A stretch of DNA of 64,000 bases, taken from contig JABANP010000073.1 of NCBI GenBank assembly GCA_013115135.1, positions 105,574 through 169,573 of the forward strand. Direction: 5' to 3'. The DNA comes from Perkinsus olseni. Lineage: Eukaryota > Perkinsozoa > Perkinsida > Perkinsidae. A program made the translations under genes and the position numbers. Positions 44,954 to 53,620 of this stretch are shown piece after piece (the stretch's first letter is position 1; each line of letters begins with the position of its first letter). Below the pieces are notes generated by a model. That model searched no databases and was not told the DNA's origin. It saw only the letters and a list, made by a program, of their open reading frames with translations.

Positions 44954-46218
44954 ATGACTGTCGACCCGAAGGAACTCGTTGAACGAGGCTGGGGGCCTGA
45001 AGCCCCGGCGAACTACACTAGGAAAGATGTCATCCTGTATGGCCTAGGAGTGGGGGCATCAGAACTGAGATACATCTACGAGAACAACGACGAGTTCGCC
45101 CCGCTGCCTTCTATGCCCTTCGGTAGGTGTCGCACCTGTCGACTCGCGACGCACTATCTTTGTCCCAGCCCTAACTTTCAAGGGGGGCAACTCTGCCGAC
45201 GTCCTCCCTTTCCCGCCACAGCACTTCATGGGGGCCATCGGCCAGATCCCGCCTCAGGGTAGGTGCTGATGCATCAGGTGTGGTGCTTGTCGTCATCATA
45301 GGACCGGTGTTGGATGGCGAGAGGTCGCTCACCCTTCTCAAGCAGCTGCCAACTTCGACTAAGAACTGGGCAATGAGGAGCAGAGTCACCGCAGTGTCGC
45401 AGAAGCGCTCTGGGGTGAGTCGGCGAGAATTTGAATCTGCAATTCTGTTGCGTAGGTCGTCGTGGAGTCCGAGACCGTCATCGTCGATAAGGATACGGGA
45501 GAGGAGTAAGCCCGTTCCTCTTCTTTTCTTCGATCCTTCATCCCGCAGATGCGCTCGTCTGGGCAACTCAGTCTTCTACGTCGGAGTCAAGGGCTTGCAG
45601 TCAGCGGGAGAACCGTCCAAGATTGTTATCGAAATCCCTCAACGTCCCCCTGACAGGGAGGTTTCCGAGATCATAAGTACCCCCTTTCCTCGCCCATCTC
45701 GTCGTCAACACTTCCCGGCGCCCTCAGCGTTGGAGCGAGTCCAGACGTACCGCCTCAGCGGAGATTACAACCCACTACACGTTGATGACGATGTCGCGAA
45801 GGTTGGTGGGCCCGTATCGGTGAATGGTCAGGTGTTATTCAGGCGTTTGGCTTCCCTCGTGCTATCGTGCATGGTTTGTGTACGCTCGGGCATTCTGTTC
45901 GTCACATCATCAAGGAGTTCGCTAACGGCGATCCTGGTGAAGTCCGCGGTGAGTTCTGCGTTCTTCTCACCAGTGTTCGATCCTTCATTGCCAGGAATAC
46001 GATGCCGCTTTTCGAAGCCCGTCCTCATAGGCGAGCGAATCACTACCAAAATGTGGCGGGTCGACGTCACCAAGGTTCTCTTCAGAACGTGCAAATATTC
46101 TGTATTATATGTTGTGATACAGCAGTGCATCGCCGCTAATGTTCAGGACAGGAAAGAAGTTATTTGCCTGGACGGAGGCGTCATCAATTTTTCTTCAAGC
46201 AAGCCCTCGAGAATGTGA
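44954..46218 (+). CDS. Peroxisomal (R)-specific enoyl-CoA hydratase 2 (MaoC/MFE2 type)
   Basis: Hydratase 2 adds water to trans-2-enoyl-CoA to give (3R)-hydroxyacyl-CoA in peroxisomal beta-oxidation. The start MTVDPKELVERGWGPEAPAN leads into YTRKDVILYGLGVGASELRY and NDEFAPLPSMPF (family: DVILYALGVG..ELKYVYE). Next come VLDGERSLTLLKQLPTS, ALERVQTYRLSGDYNPLHVD (the catalytic hydratase-2 motif with Asp and His) and, after an intron, FPRAIVHGLCTLGHSVRHII. The final double-hotdog strand is RCRFSKPVLIGERITTKMW. The protein ends SSSKPSRM: the last three residues SRM are an acceptable type 1 peroxisomal targeting signal. There is no dehydrogenase or SCP2 part, so it is a stand-alone hydratase of about 300 residues. 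Exons are joined by 40-60 nt introns. Confidence 0.85.
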
Positions 46219-46475
46219 TATCGCGATTAGTTTGACGGTCTTTTCTTTCCCAGAAACTGATCCCTTGTGTTCCTCGCTCGCCTCGGAAACTGTCCCTCCC
46301 TAGCGCTCGGCCCGAGTGGCTCGGCCCTATTTCCATTGACTACGGTCCCTCGATCGCCTCAGGCGAGCGATAATGCATACTGTATGCAGCATACACTACT
46401 CAAATCACCGAATTCCGCTTTCCCCCGCATCTAGACGTGCAGCTGTCTCCTTGCAGTGCTAGGTCGGATCCTTAA

Positions 46476-47124
46476 ATGTCGACTAAACAGCTCACCATGG
46501 TGGCTTCCGCTGCTGTTGCATTGGTGTCAAACCTACCCCTCGGTAACGCAATTGGCAGAGGTGCCCCTGGAGACGTAGGAATACCCTACGCTGATACGGC
46601 GGATGTTACCAGTCCCTTTCTCTCTCAGGACTTCATTCCGCTAGTGGAGAATCACTTTTCATGGAAAGATTATCGCACCATTTGTATGCACGAGCGCGGA
46701 AAAGAATACACGGATAACTGGGAATCGTTGGATGTTCACGTCTCGAAAGGCATCGGAGTACGGACACGTTACATCGCTTGTCCGAAGACCGATGAGTGGG
46801 ATGCATTCCGCATCCAGTTGTAAGTCATACGATACCGAAAGTTCCGAACGTTGCTTTTTTTATTGCAGTGACTGGGCTGAACCGGGCACTGATGCAGGCT
46901 CGGATCCGCTGAGTAGCCTCGACGATTCCACTTTCCGCGAGAGATTAAACGCAGTGGAACCTTATGCTAGAAGGGAGCGTAGCGGCACAGGCGACTTCGC
47001 TAACTTCAAATCTTATATCCTAATAGGCGAGCCCATCTGTTCGCTGGTGAGTGAGGCGATGGAGAGGGAGCATGGTACATTTATAAACCTGTGTCGTAAG
47101 TACTACCCATTACGCCGCAAATAG
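46476..47124 (+). CDS. Small secreted protein, copy 1 (intact)
   Basis: Two exons (46476-46819 and 46869-47124) joined by a 49-nt GTAAGT...TTGCAG intron give 199 residues. The start MSTKQLTMVASAAVALVSNLPLGNA is a plausible signal peptide. The mature part is charged (VENHFSWKDYRTICMHERGK, YIACPKTDEWDAFRIQ, DWAEPGTDAGSDPLSSLDDS, FINLCRKYYPLRRK). It holds a few Cys that could form disulfides. I recognise no family. A broken paralogue lies 2.6 kb downstream, which suggests a lineage-specific expanding family. Confidence 0.6.
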
Positions 47125-47129
47125 TGCTA

Positions 47130-47440
47130 ACTGAGAGTTGGCAAACGCATACGGAAGCGCATGGGTCAGCCATTATGATCGGATGAGCTCCCCGCTCATT
47201 ATTTATCGAGCCTCATTATTTATCAAGCTGTTTTATTCACCTTTGGGTGAGGCAATTCCAGATGAGTGAGGTTTGAAGAATATCGCCTTGTGATGTCGTG
47301 TGCTGCTCCCCAATTGTTTCGTTCAAGTGTACTCAAAGTGTACAGGAAGAATGTAAGGGAGTACAGGATATAGGGTAGCTTGTCACAGCTTCACCACTGC
47401 CGTTTCAATGAGACTCGTCGACCCATCGAACTGACTAAGC
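47130..47440. other. spacer of the duplicated unit
   Basis: No gene seen. The part around 47295-47400 resembles 49880-49990 (shared GTGATGT and AAGTGTACTCA in the same order), so it belongs to the tandem duplication described under findings. Confidence 0.5.
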
Positions 47441-47745
47441 AAAGCGGGTTGGAACATGATAACCCTCGTACTCGATTGCGATGAGTTACAAGCATAGATT
47501 GGCTGAACCTTCGGGTCTGCTAGACTGAAGTTTCAATCGGAGGTGCTGTGGCCCAACACTACCAGGCACCCACACGTGGACTTGGAGACTGTGGGAGCTG
47601 CAGCGAGCACCAGCTTCCACGCTCATTATCTGATCGTCGTCTCACCGCACAGGCTGCATCATTGATTTTCAACCATTGATGCAATGATTGTTCTAACCCC
47701 AATCAGTATCATTGCAGTGCCTCTCGACGTTGAATCAAACGCAGA
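47440..47745 (+). pseudogene. Decayed copy of the SPRY gene tail (1)
   Basis: AACCCTCGTACTCGATTGCG onward aligns with the strand of the SPRY domain that reads IITLVLNRSELQV, but a stop replaces a residue. Further on a stretch reads HPHVDLETVGAAASTSFHAH before HRLHH and stop, against DPHLVVELVGAVASISLHGH before HRLKHY in the intact gene. The likeness continues past the stop (ATTGCAGTG...GACGTTG). It is a relic without a start or the N-terminal half of the domain. Confidence 0.65.
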
Positions 47746-48201
47746 ACGTTCCCACAGCGACCTACAGAGACGCCATACTTTCACCGTGAAATACATGGAT
47801 TGACACAACGTCCCCTGCGTCTCGAGTCTTATGTCACCTGATACACCCGAATGTGACAACAGCGGCCGCGAGGAGGGTTTCTCTGAGGAACTCCCTCGTA
47901 GGGCGTCGATTCTACACAGTGTGACGAGGGGGGAGGAGTCCTTGTTCTCAGCTGAATGCATGTGTGAACTAATCTTATAACGTGATACAAGGATACTTAA
48001 ATTGAGGCGCCTTAAGTTTAGGAGCAACTTAAGGAGTTACTCAAGGAGAACTTAAGAAGTTCTTAACTCGTTTCACAAGGTTTAGGAGAACCTTAAGGAG
48101 TTCCTAAATTCAAGGCGTACTCAAGTACACCTGAAATTGCAACTTATGGAGCAAAATCGGTCAACTCGCGCGGTGTACCAGAGCCAAACATGCCGAGAAG
48201 C

Positions 48202-48272
48202 TGAGTTGGCTAATTGGTTAAGACTCCACGTTAGCCTCGTGCCGATTCGGGTCCGATCCCCGTGAAGTGTTC
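48202..48272 (+). other. tRNA-like sequence
   Basis: TTGGCTAATTGGTTAAGAC has A-box form and GGGTCCGATCCCC is a near-B box. The anticodon arm CACG-TTAGCCT-CGTG pairs, but the acceptor stem does not. It is probably a decayed tRNA or a SINE head. Confidence 0.4.
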
Positions 48273-48629
48273 AAGATTTGAACTTTAAGTTCCTGCCTTG
48301 GACTCTTCTGAAGGGCGTGAGGCAACACTCCACAACGTCCTCATGGAAGCAGCTCGGGCCAAACACCTGGAGGGAAGCTAGAGTACTACAGGTGCAAAAA
48401 GGCTCGCTTCTCCGTTTGAGGGCAATCCGTGGCAATTAAGCAAGTGTTGTGTGTGCTTTTTGAATGGTTTCTGTGAGTGTCATGTCATTGAGTTACGAGA
48501 GTTAGGATGTGCACTAAGGTCAGCCAGTTGTGATCACAGCACTGAATATCGCCATGAAAGCTGCCCCAGAACACGTTCGCATTCATCCGACACACCCAAA
48601 TGCAAACCTTTCCTCTCGCGATATTTTTG

Positions 48630-48702
48630 CAGCTCAGCTCAGTAGGTAGAGCATCCTGCTGTTAAGAGAAGTGTTGCCGGTTCGAATCGCAGCATCATCG
48701 TC
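48630..48702 (+). pseudogene. tRNA-Asn(GUU)-like pseudogene
   Basis: CAGCTCAGTAGGTAGAGC is a good D arm, the anticodon loop reads CTGTTAA (GTT, Asn) and GGTTCGAATC is a B box. The anticodon stem and T stem each have mismatches and the acceptor ends do not pair, so it is unlikely to be functional. Confidence 0.45.
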
Positions 48703-49100
48703 TGCAAAATATGCGACTTAAGGAGGAGTTTAGGTAGGTGCCCCTAAACCTAAATTTAACCTAAGGCGTACTTCAGTTGCTCCTTCAGTAGTAAGGTTGT
48801 GGAATAAGTAATGAAGTTACTTAAGTATCACCGAAAAAACTTAAGGTGCCTTGAGTAAATCTAAGTTCAAGGCGCCTTAGTTATGTTACTAAAGTAGTGA
48901 AACAGTTTACCGGAAAAACTTAAGGCGCCTTGAGGTTTACTTAAGGCGCTACTTGCACTTAAGGAGCAGATTTGCTCCTATGAAACAGGCCCACTGTGCG
49001 ACTGATAACAGTGCGCTCGAAGAACTCCGTTTCCTCCCCCTGCCCCCACACACACCGCGACGCACTGTTGTGTGTTTGCAGTATTTGGCCGAATCCTCGA

Positions 49101-49792
49101 ATGTCGACTAAACAGCTCACCACGGTGGCTTCCGCTGCTGTTGCATTGGGATCAAACCTACCCCTCGGTAACTCAATTGGCACAAGTGCCCTTCAAAACG
49201 TAGGAATACTCCACGGCAATACGGCGATTGCTGCCACCTCGTCTCTTTCGTCTCTCAGGACTTCATACCGCTAGTCGAGACGCACATCGGGATGCCAGAC
49301 AACCGCATCGTCTGCAAGCCCGAGCGCGGAAAAAAGAACGCTGATGACTGGGAAGTTTTGGATGTACATGTCTCGAAGGGATTCGGAGTACGGGCACGTC
49401 CATCGTATGTCCGAAGACCGATGAATGGGAAGCTTTCAAGATGAACCTGTAAGGCACTTGGCTGACGAGACCTCCACATATCTGCTTCTCGTTGCAGTAG
49501 AAGAGCCGAATCAGGCGATAAGAGCACCCACGATCCGCTCAGCAAACTTAATACCTCGTCTTTCGATGGGCTATTGGACGTCATAGACCCCTACGCTAGA
49601 AGGGACCGTCTTCTGAATTCTGTTTTCATCGAGTTGCTGCCAAGAGTCTGTCCGTTGGTGAGGGCGGCGATGAAGTTGAGCATGGTACGTTTAAGAACCT
49701 GTGTCGTGAGTACTACCCGCTCTACCCAAAGGCCACCGATAGTGCCTCTCGAAGTTTGGCAAAAGTATTAAAAGGTGCACAAGTAGCTAAGT
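49101..49792 (+). pseudogene. Small secreted protein, copy 2 (broken)
   Basis: It begins MSTKQLTTVASAAVALGSNL, nearly the same as copy 1 for 35 codons. It loses frame near 49245-49270 and again near 49400, though words of the intact protein still appear in other frames (CPKTDEW as MSEDR.MG, PYARRDR, LVRAAM). The intron position and its TTGCAG acceptor are retained (about 49450-49498). It is a pseudogene unless unseen splicing rescues it. Confidence 0.65.
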
Positions 49793-50045
49793 AGTATGAT
49801 CGGCTCAACTATCCGTTCCGACCTATGTACCAAGCTGGTCCATCATAGATGAGTCGCTCAGGGTTGGGGTCATGACATGTAGGTGTTTGATATCTATCGT
49901 ACTGTGATGTGGTGCAACAATACTTGGTTGTTGTGTTCACGGAAGTGTACTCAGAAACGTTCACAGAGGGTTCAGGGAGGTATATAGTATGCGCTGTACC
50001 GCCAAAACGTTATCGCCCTTGCAATGGGGGTTCTGAAACGCGTCT

Positions 50046-50195
50046 ATGCCCATCCTCACGATCGGAGCCCTCGAGGCTGGCGATATCACAACTCTCGTAC
50101 CCAATCGCGGTGAGTTACGGGCATGGATTGGCCGTACTGGGAACGGAAAGGGGTCATTTTCTGATAGTCACTCGTTCGCGTTTCCAGGTGGCTCC
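50046..50195 (+). pseudogene. Decayed copy of the SPRY gene tail (2)
   Basis: The reading LEAGDITTLVPNRGELRAWI matches LKAGDIITLVLNRSELQVWV of the SPRY domain, followed by unrelated sequence. It sits after copy 2 of the secreted-protein gene exactly as the first relic sits after copy 1. Confidence 0.6.
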
Positions 50196-50349
50196 ATAGG
50201 GAAGGCATCACCTTCACACCTTCATAACGAGAGTGTCGTTTTCACTCCAAACCGAGTCGAAGTAACAGCAAGCATGTTGCCTGGGCCCAGGCAGCGACCC
50301 TTTAGAGCGGTTGTATGTGGTGTGATCAGCCACAACTGCCGTCAGAGTT

Positions 50350-50920
50350 GAAGCTTCGGACCACTCGAGGAGGAACGCCGCCCATGCAGGTAACAGCTTC
50401 ATTTTGACGAGGCAACTACGAGTACCGGACCGGTACTACCGACCCGCATGTATTCGAAAGTAATAATTCTCATCCTTCTTCAGGTGAACTTGCTATGAGC
50501 TCGATGGTGGACACGAGCCGCACGTAAAAATGCTTCCACTACAATTTGAACCAGAAGTCTGACCGAAAATACCAATTGACGGTTCGACACCAGAATATGT
50601 GGAAGGTATATGCTATTTTACGCTAGTTGCTAGCCATTTGGGACACCCTATCCTTACCCCGTTGGGCGGGCGCCGAATTCGTGAGAAGGAAGTCCCCTCG
50701 TAGGGGAGCTTTCAAGAGCAACAAAGGCTTCATCTTGGCTGGAAGGGACACTCTCTGCACGAAACTGTGTGGAGTGTGTCATATAAGCTGTTATTACAGC
50801 CGCCACGCTGCGCCCTCTTTCGGTCGGCTAAGCGGGTATTCAATCAGTTACGGTTACATCCGTTGCTGCGGATTCGAGCCATTGAGTGTTGCTTGCGGTA
50901 GATCATTTTTTCTGTTCCCA
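50350..50920. other. upstream region of the amidase gene
   Basis: An open frame reaches the amidase start from 50627 but it is Cys/Arg-rich and not protein-like. I take it as 5' leader. No other gene seen. Confidence 0.45.
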
Positions 50921-52249
50921 ATGACATTCATCAAGAAGTCAACTTCCACCCTCATCGCAAGCTCTGTGCTATTTCTGTTGGGCAGTGCCCCCCGCGGAGT
51001 TATGTCTGTTGTTCCGGCTGATGTAGGCGATGGACAGTTACCTCCGCAGCCTCCCACGGTGACCATTGATATGTCACTCGCTCCTGAAGAGCATTTCAAG
51101 CCGGCAGTGAGAGCTGTCCTCAAGGCACATGCCTATGAGGATAGTTTCGAGCCTCTTTTCCGCGAGTTCAACGCCTCAGTGTTTGGAAAAGAGAAGCTCC
51201 AAGACAAGGACTATGAGACCCTGGCTGATGCTGCTGATAAGTTCTACCCAATGCAGGCTCGTGAACTAAGAGGCATATCGGAGGAGTTCGCTGCTCAAGG
51301 TCACTACGTCAGCTACCCTTACCTCTCCGCTTGGATGTATGCGATTGAGATGGAACACATTGAGTACCCTTCTTCAGCGACTACTGTGGAGGACAACAAT
51401 GAGTGTACCGCCCTTCTAGTGGCTGATAGTGAAGGCAATGTCGTCCAGGGTCGTAACATGGATCGCCCTCCGGTGTATACACCATACGCCAGGCCTGTGA
51501 CACTCAACTTCGATGTCATCAACAACTCGAATGGTGTACCTGATTTCAAGGCTTCTGGTTTCTACTGGATAGCAGCTTCGTTCGTCACCATCGACATTCC
51601 CGGTCATCTCTCGATGCAGGCTAACTACAGGTATTATCCCACTTACCGGGATACTCCGACCAAACAGGATATCTTCGAGTATATTGAAGAAGGAAGAGCG
51701 CCAGCACTTCAGACGTACGACGATATGATCTTCGAGCACGGTATCATCGATATCGAACCTGCCGTGGAGTTCCTCAGCAAGTGCCCCATGAGTATTCCAG
51801 CGTATCTATCAATGGCTGGAGCTGGTGACAAGTTCCAAGCAGCTGTTGTGAGTCGTGACGAGGATGGTGTGGCTATCGATCAGAACGGCGTCAAGCATGA
51901 GCCTCTATACCTGAATAATCAGAGTGGTGACTACAGTGAAGCCAACAACTGGTATTTGGTGCAGACTAACTACGATCATTGGGAAGCTGATCCAATTGCT
52001 GACCCGAGGCGTACTGTTGCCGAGAACTGCGTGAAGGAGCATGGTAAGACTAATGATTTGAAGTCTACTTGGGATGTTGTTATGGACTGTTCTTTCTTGA
52101 ATGGAGTCTCTACCAATCACACCATCTACACCTCCATCATGGACCCCACCTATGGTGACTTCTCCACCTATATCCGTTATGATGCCGATGATGCTTGGAA
52201 CAACGACCACCCGGAGCTCGATAAGGCCGAGAAAGCACTCATGATATAA
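50921..52249 (+). CDS. Acid ceramidase/NAAA-type N-terminal-nucleophile amidase
   Basis: These lysosomal enzymes hydrolyse amide bonds of ceramides or N-acylethanolamines and mature by self-cleavage in front of a catalytic cysteine. The 442-residue intronless frame begins with a signal peptide (MTFIKKSTSTLIASSVLFLL). An alpha-subunit-like part follows (about 30-161), then the cleavage point NNE-CTALLVADSEGNVVQGRNMD with Cys162 as expected nucleophile. RNMDRP, the motif NNWYLVQTNYDHWEADP, the DPRRTV pair and HTIYTSIMDP all match the family (Arg, Asp and Asn of the active site). ATG 50921 was chosen because it starts the signal peptide. No break or loss of key residues is seen. Ceramidase or NAAA preference cannot be read from sequence. 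Confidence 0.85.
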   Translation: MTFIKKSTSTLIASSVLFLLGSAPRGVMSVVPADVGDGQLPPQPPTVTIDMSLAPEEHFKPAVRAVLKAHAYEDSFEPLFREFNASVFGKEKLQDKDYETLADAADKFYPMQARELRGISEEFAAQGHYVSYPYLSAWMYAIEMEHIEYPSSATTVEDNNECTALLVADSEGNVVQGRNMDRPPVYTPYARPVTLNFDVINNSNGVPDFKASGFYWIAASFVTIDIPGHLSMQANYRYYPTYRDTPTKQDIFEYIEEGRAPALQTYDDMIFEHGIIDIEPAVEFLSKCPMSIPAYLSMAGAGDKFQAAVVSRDEDGVAIDQNGVKHEPLYLNNQSGDYSEANNWYLVQTNYDHWEADPIADPRRTVAENCVKEHGKTNDLKSTWDVVMDCSFLNGVSTNHTIYTSIMDPTYGDFSTYIRYDADDAWNNDHPELDKAEKALMI

Positions 52250-52269
52250 TCGTTTTGACGACTTCCTGG

Positions 52270-52359
52270 GATGACTGTTGTCGTCTGTTGTCGTGTTAAG
52301 ATGACTGTTGTCGTCTGTTGTCGTGTTAAGATGACTGTTGTCGTCTACTACTGTGTTGC
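52270..52359. repeat. 30-bp tandem repeat, three copies
   Basis: The unit starts GATGACTGTTGTCGTCTGTT. Copies at 52270-52299 and 52300-52329 are identical; the third (52330-52359) diverges in its second half. It lies 20 bases past the amidase stop, in the probable 3' UTR. Confidence 0.9.
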
Positions 52360-53084
52360 CTCTTTTAACTTCCTTTCTACCACCACTAAAATACCAGATT
52401 CTCTGTCACCTAGTCAGGCGTAGAATGTACTTGAGGACTGATTCGTGGCAGTGTTCTTATGCCAGTGTGAGCTGTTGAGTTTCTGGTTGTTTGATTTAAT
52501 GAGCCCGACAATAGCAGACGGAACACCATTCACTTTGCCATTGTAGAACATCAGTTGGATCAATGTGCTGCGTACTGGGGTTCTTTCTCTCTCTCCTTGA
52601 TGTTCCGGACGTTAGAATATAGAATCGGGTGATGATAATTACAATAATAGTATTTCCGGTGATTCCCGGATTCTCATCCGGTGCATTGAAGTGTATAAGT
52701 GTTCACTCCGTTGCAATCCCAAGCATTGCGGTTGCGCGTTGAGACGCTCCGCCCGTGTTCCAGGGAAGCAGTAGACGTTGAGGTGCCAGACGATTCCGCT
52801 TTTAGAAGTTAGTAATTGAGTTGAGCTCCGTGAGTTTCGCGTATTTCTCGATTTGGCGCTCTTTCTCCCCTCACGCGAGCTATGAAGGTTATAGAAATAG
52901 CACTCCAAAGATACCTTCTCCTATACTATTTGAGTGTTTATGCGATCTTTCAAAGTTGAAGAATACCCCCACCGGATCAAACAGGGGGATACTATTAGAA
53001 GTGCCCTTGAATCGATGCCTCAACGGGGCATCGCGATGCTCGTATAGTCAGTCCTCTTGGCCCAAGAGTCTTGGGCTGTCATAG
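52360..53084. other. flank of the retrotransposon, no gene seen
   Basis: Short frames only, none protein-like. The outer LTR begins at 53085. Confidence 0.5.
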
Positions 53085-53197
53085 TGTTGTCGTGTCGCAG
53101 GCGCGCACGCCATTGTTTGTGAGATTGTCTTGTGCTAGGCTTAAGTGATTTACCATTGATCTGTTTATACGTTATTGAGATTAACCTCTCCTATATC
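53085..53197 (+). repeat. 5' LTR of the outer element (minimum extent)
   Basis: It starts TGTTGTCGTGTCGCAGG and matches 63888-64000 at all but two positions. The end is set only by where the window cuts the other copy, so the true LTR may be longer. Confidence 0.85.
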
Positions 53198-53221
53198 TGG
53201 GTATTGTGTTCCCTGGATTAC

Positions 53222-53620
53222 ATGGTGGAGAACTCCTTGGCTGATTCTGCGGAGAACCTTCCTCCCGCTGTTGTTAAAGTTTGTGCTCTACTTGGTGTTA
53301 AGGACAGTACTTTGCTTCGGTTCCTCCCTGATGCGGAGATTGACAAGTATTGCTCCAAGTTTGTTGGTGATGGAGCGGTGAGTTTGGAAGAAACTCTGTC
53401 GTTCCGTTCTTATGTTGCGTCGTTGAGGTCTGCCCCTGCTCAGGCTGCGATGACTTCCAGTGATTTTGGTGCTGTATCTTTCGCCTCTGGTGATGACCAT
53501 ACTGCTGATGAGGTTGAACCTCAGAGGTTCCTACTATGTCTCGGATGTTGCAGATTGTCAAGTCTATCAAGCTACCGAATGATAGGTGTTATGAAGGCTA
53601 CCAAGATGACCGTAGTGTGA
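53222..53620 (+). CDS. Outer element: Gag N-terminal frame
   Basis: From ATG 53222 (MVENSLADSAENLPPAVVKV) the frame encodes a helical, acidic domain typical of a small Gag leader, and runs to TGA at 53618-53620. The credible part ends near 53520 (DDHTADEVEP). The main Gag-Pol frame is open from 53518, one base back, so the two overlap by about 100 bases. A minus-one frameshift or reinitiation at ATG 53536 would join them. No textbook slippery heptamer is obvious. Confidence 0.65.
   Translation: MVENSLADSAENLPPAVVKVCALLGVKDSTLLRFLPDAEIDKYCSKFVGDGAVSLEETLSFRSYVASLRSAPAQAAMTSSDFGAVSFASGDDHTADEVEPQRFLLCLGCCRLSSLSSYRMIGVMKATKMTVV

Larger units (their letters stand above)
47980..48975. repeat. CTTAAG/GGCGCC-rich repeat block
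   Basis: Two dense clusters (47980-48130 and 48715-48975) are built from variants of ACTTAAGG, GGCGCCTTAAG and TTTAGGAG in both orientations. The right cluster read backwards resembles the left (AACTxGTTTCACxA...CAAGGCG), so the block may be a foldback element of about 1 kb. Two tRNA-like sequences sit between the clusters. No gene is present. Confidence 0.55.

Noticed and set aside
47980..48975. CRISPR-like direct repeats
   Set aside because: The words vary in spacing and orientation with no uniform spacers, and the genome is eukaryotic.
53132..53221. Hydrophobic start of the outer Gag frame as a signal peptide
   Set aside because: This stretch overlaps the LTR and the sequence just after it; ATG 53222 is the sensible start.
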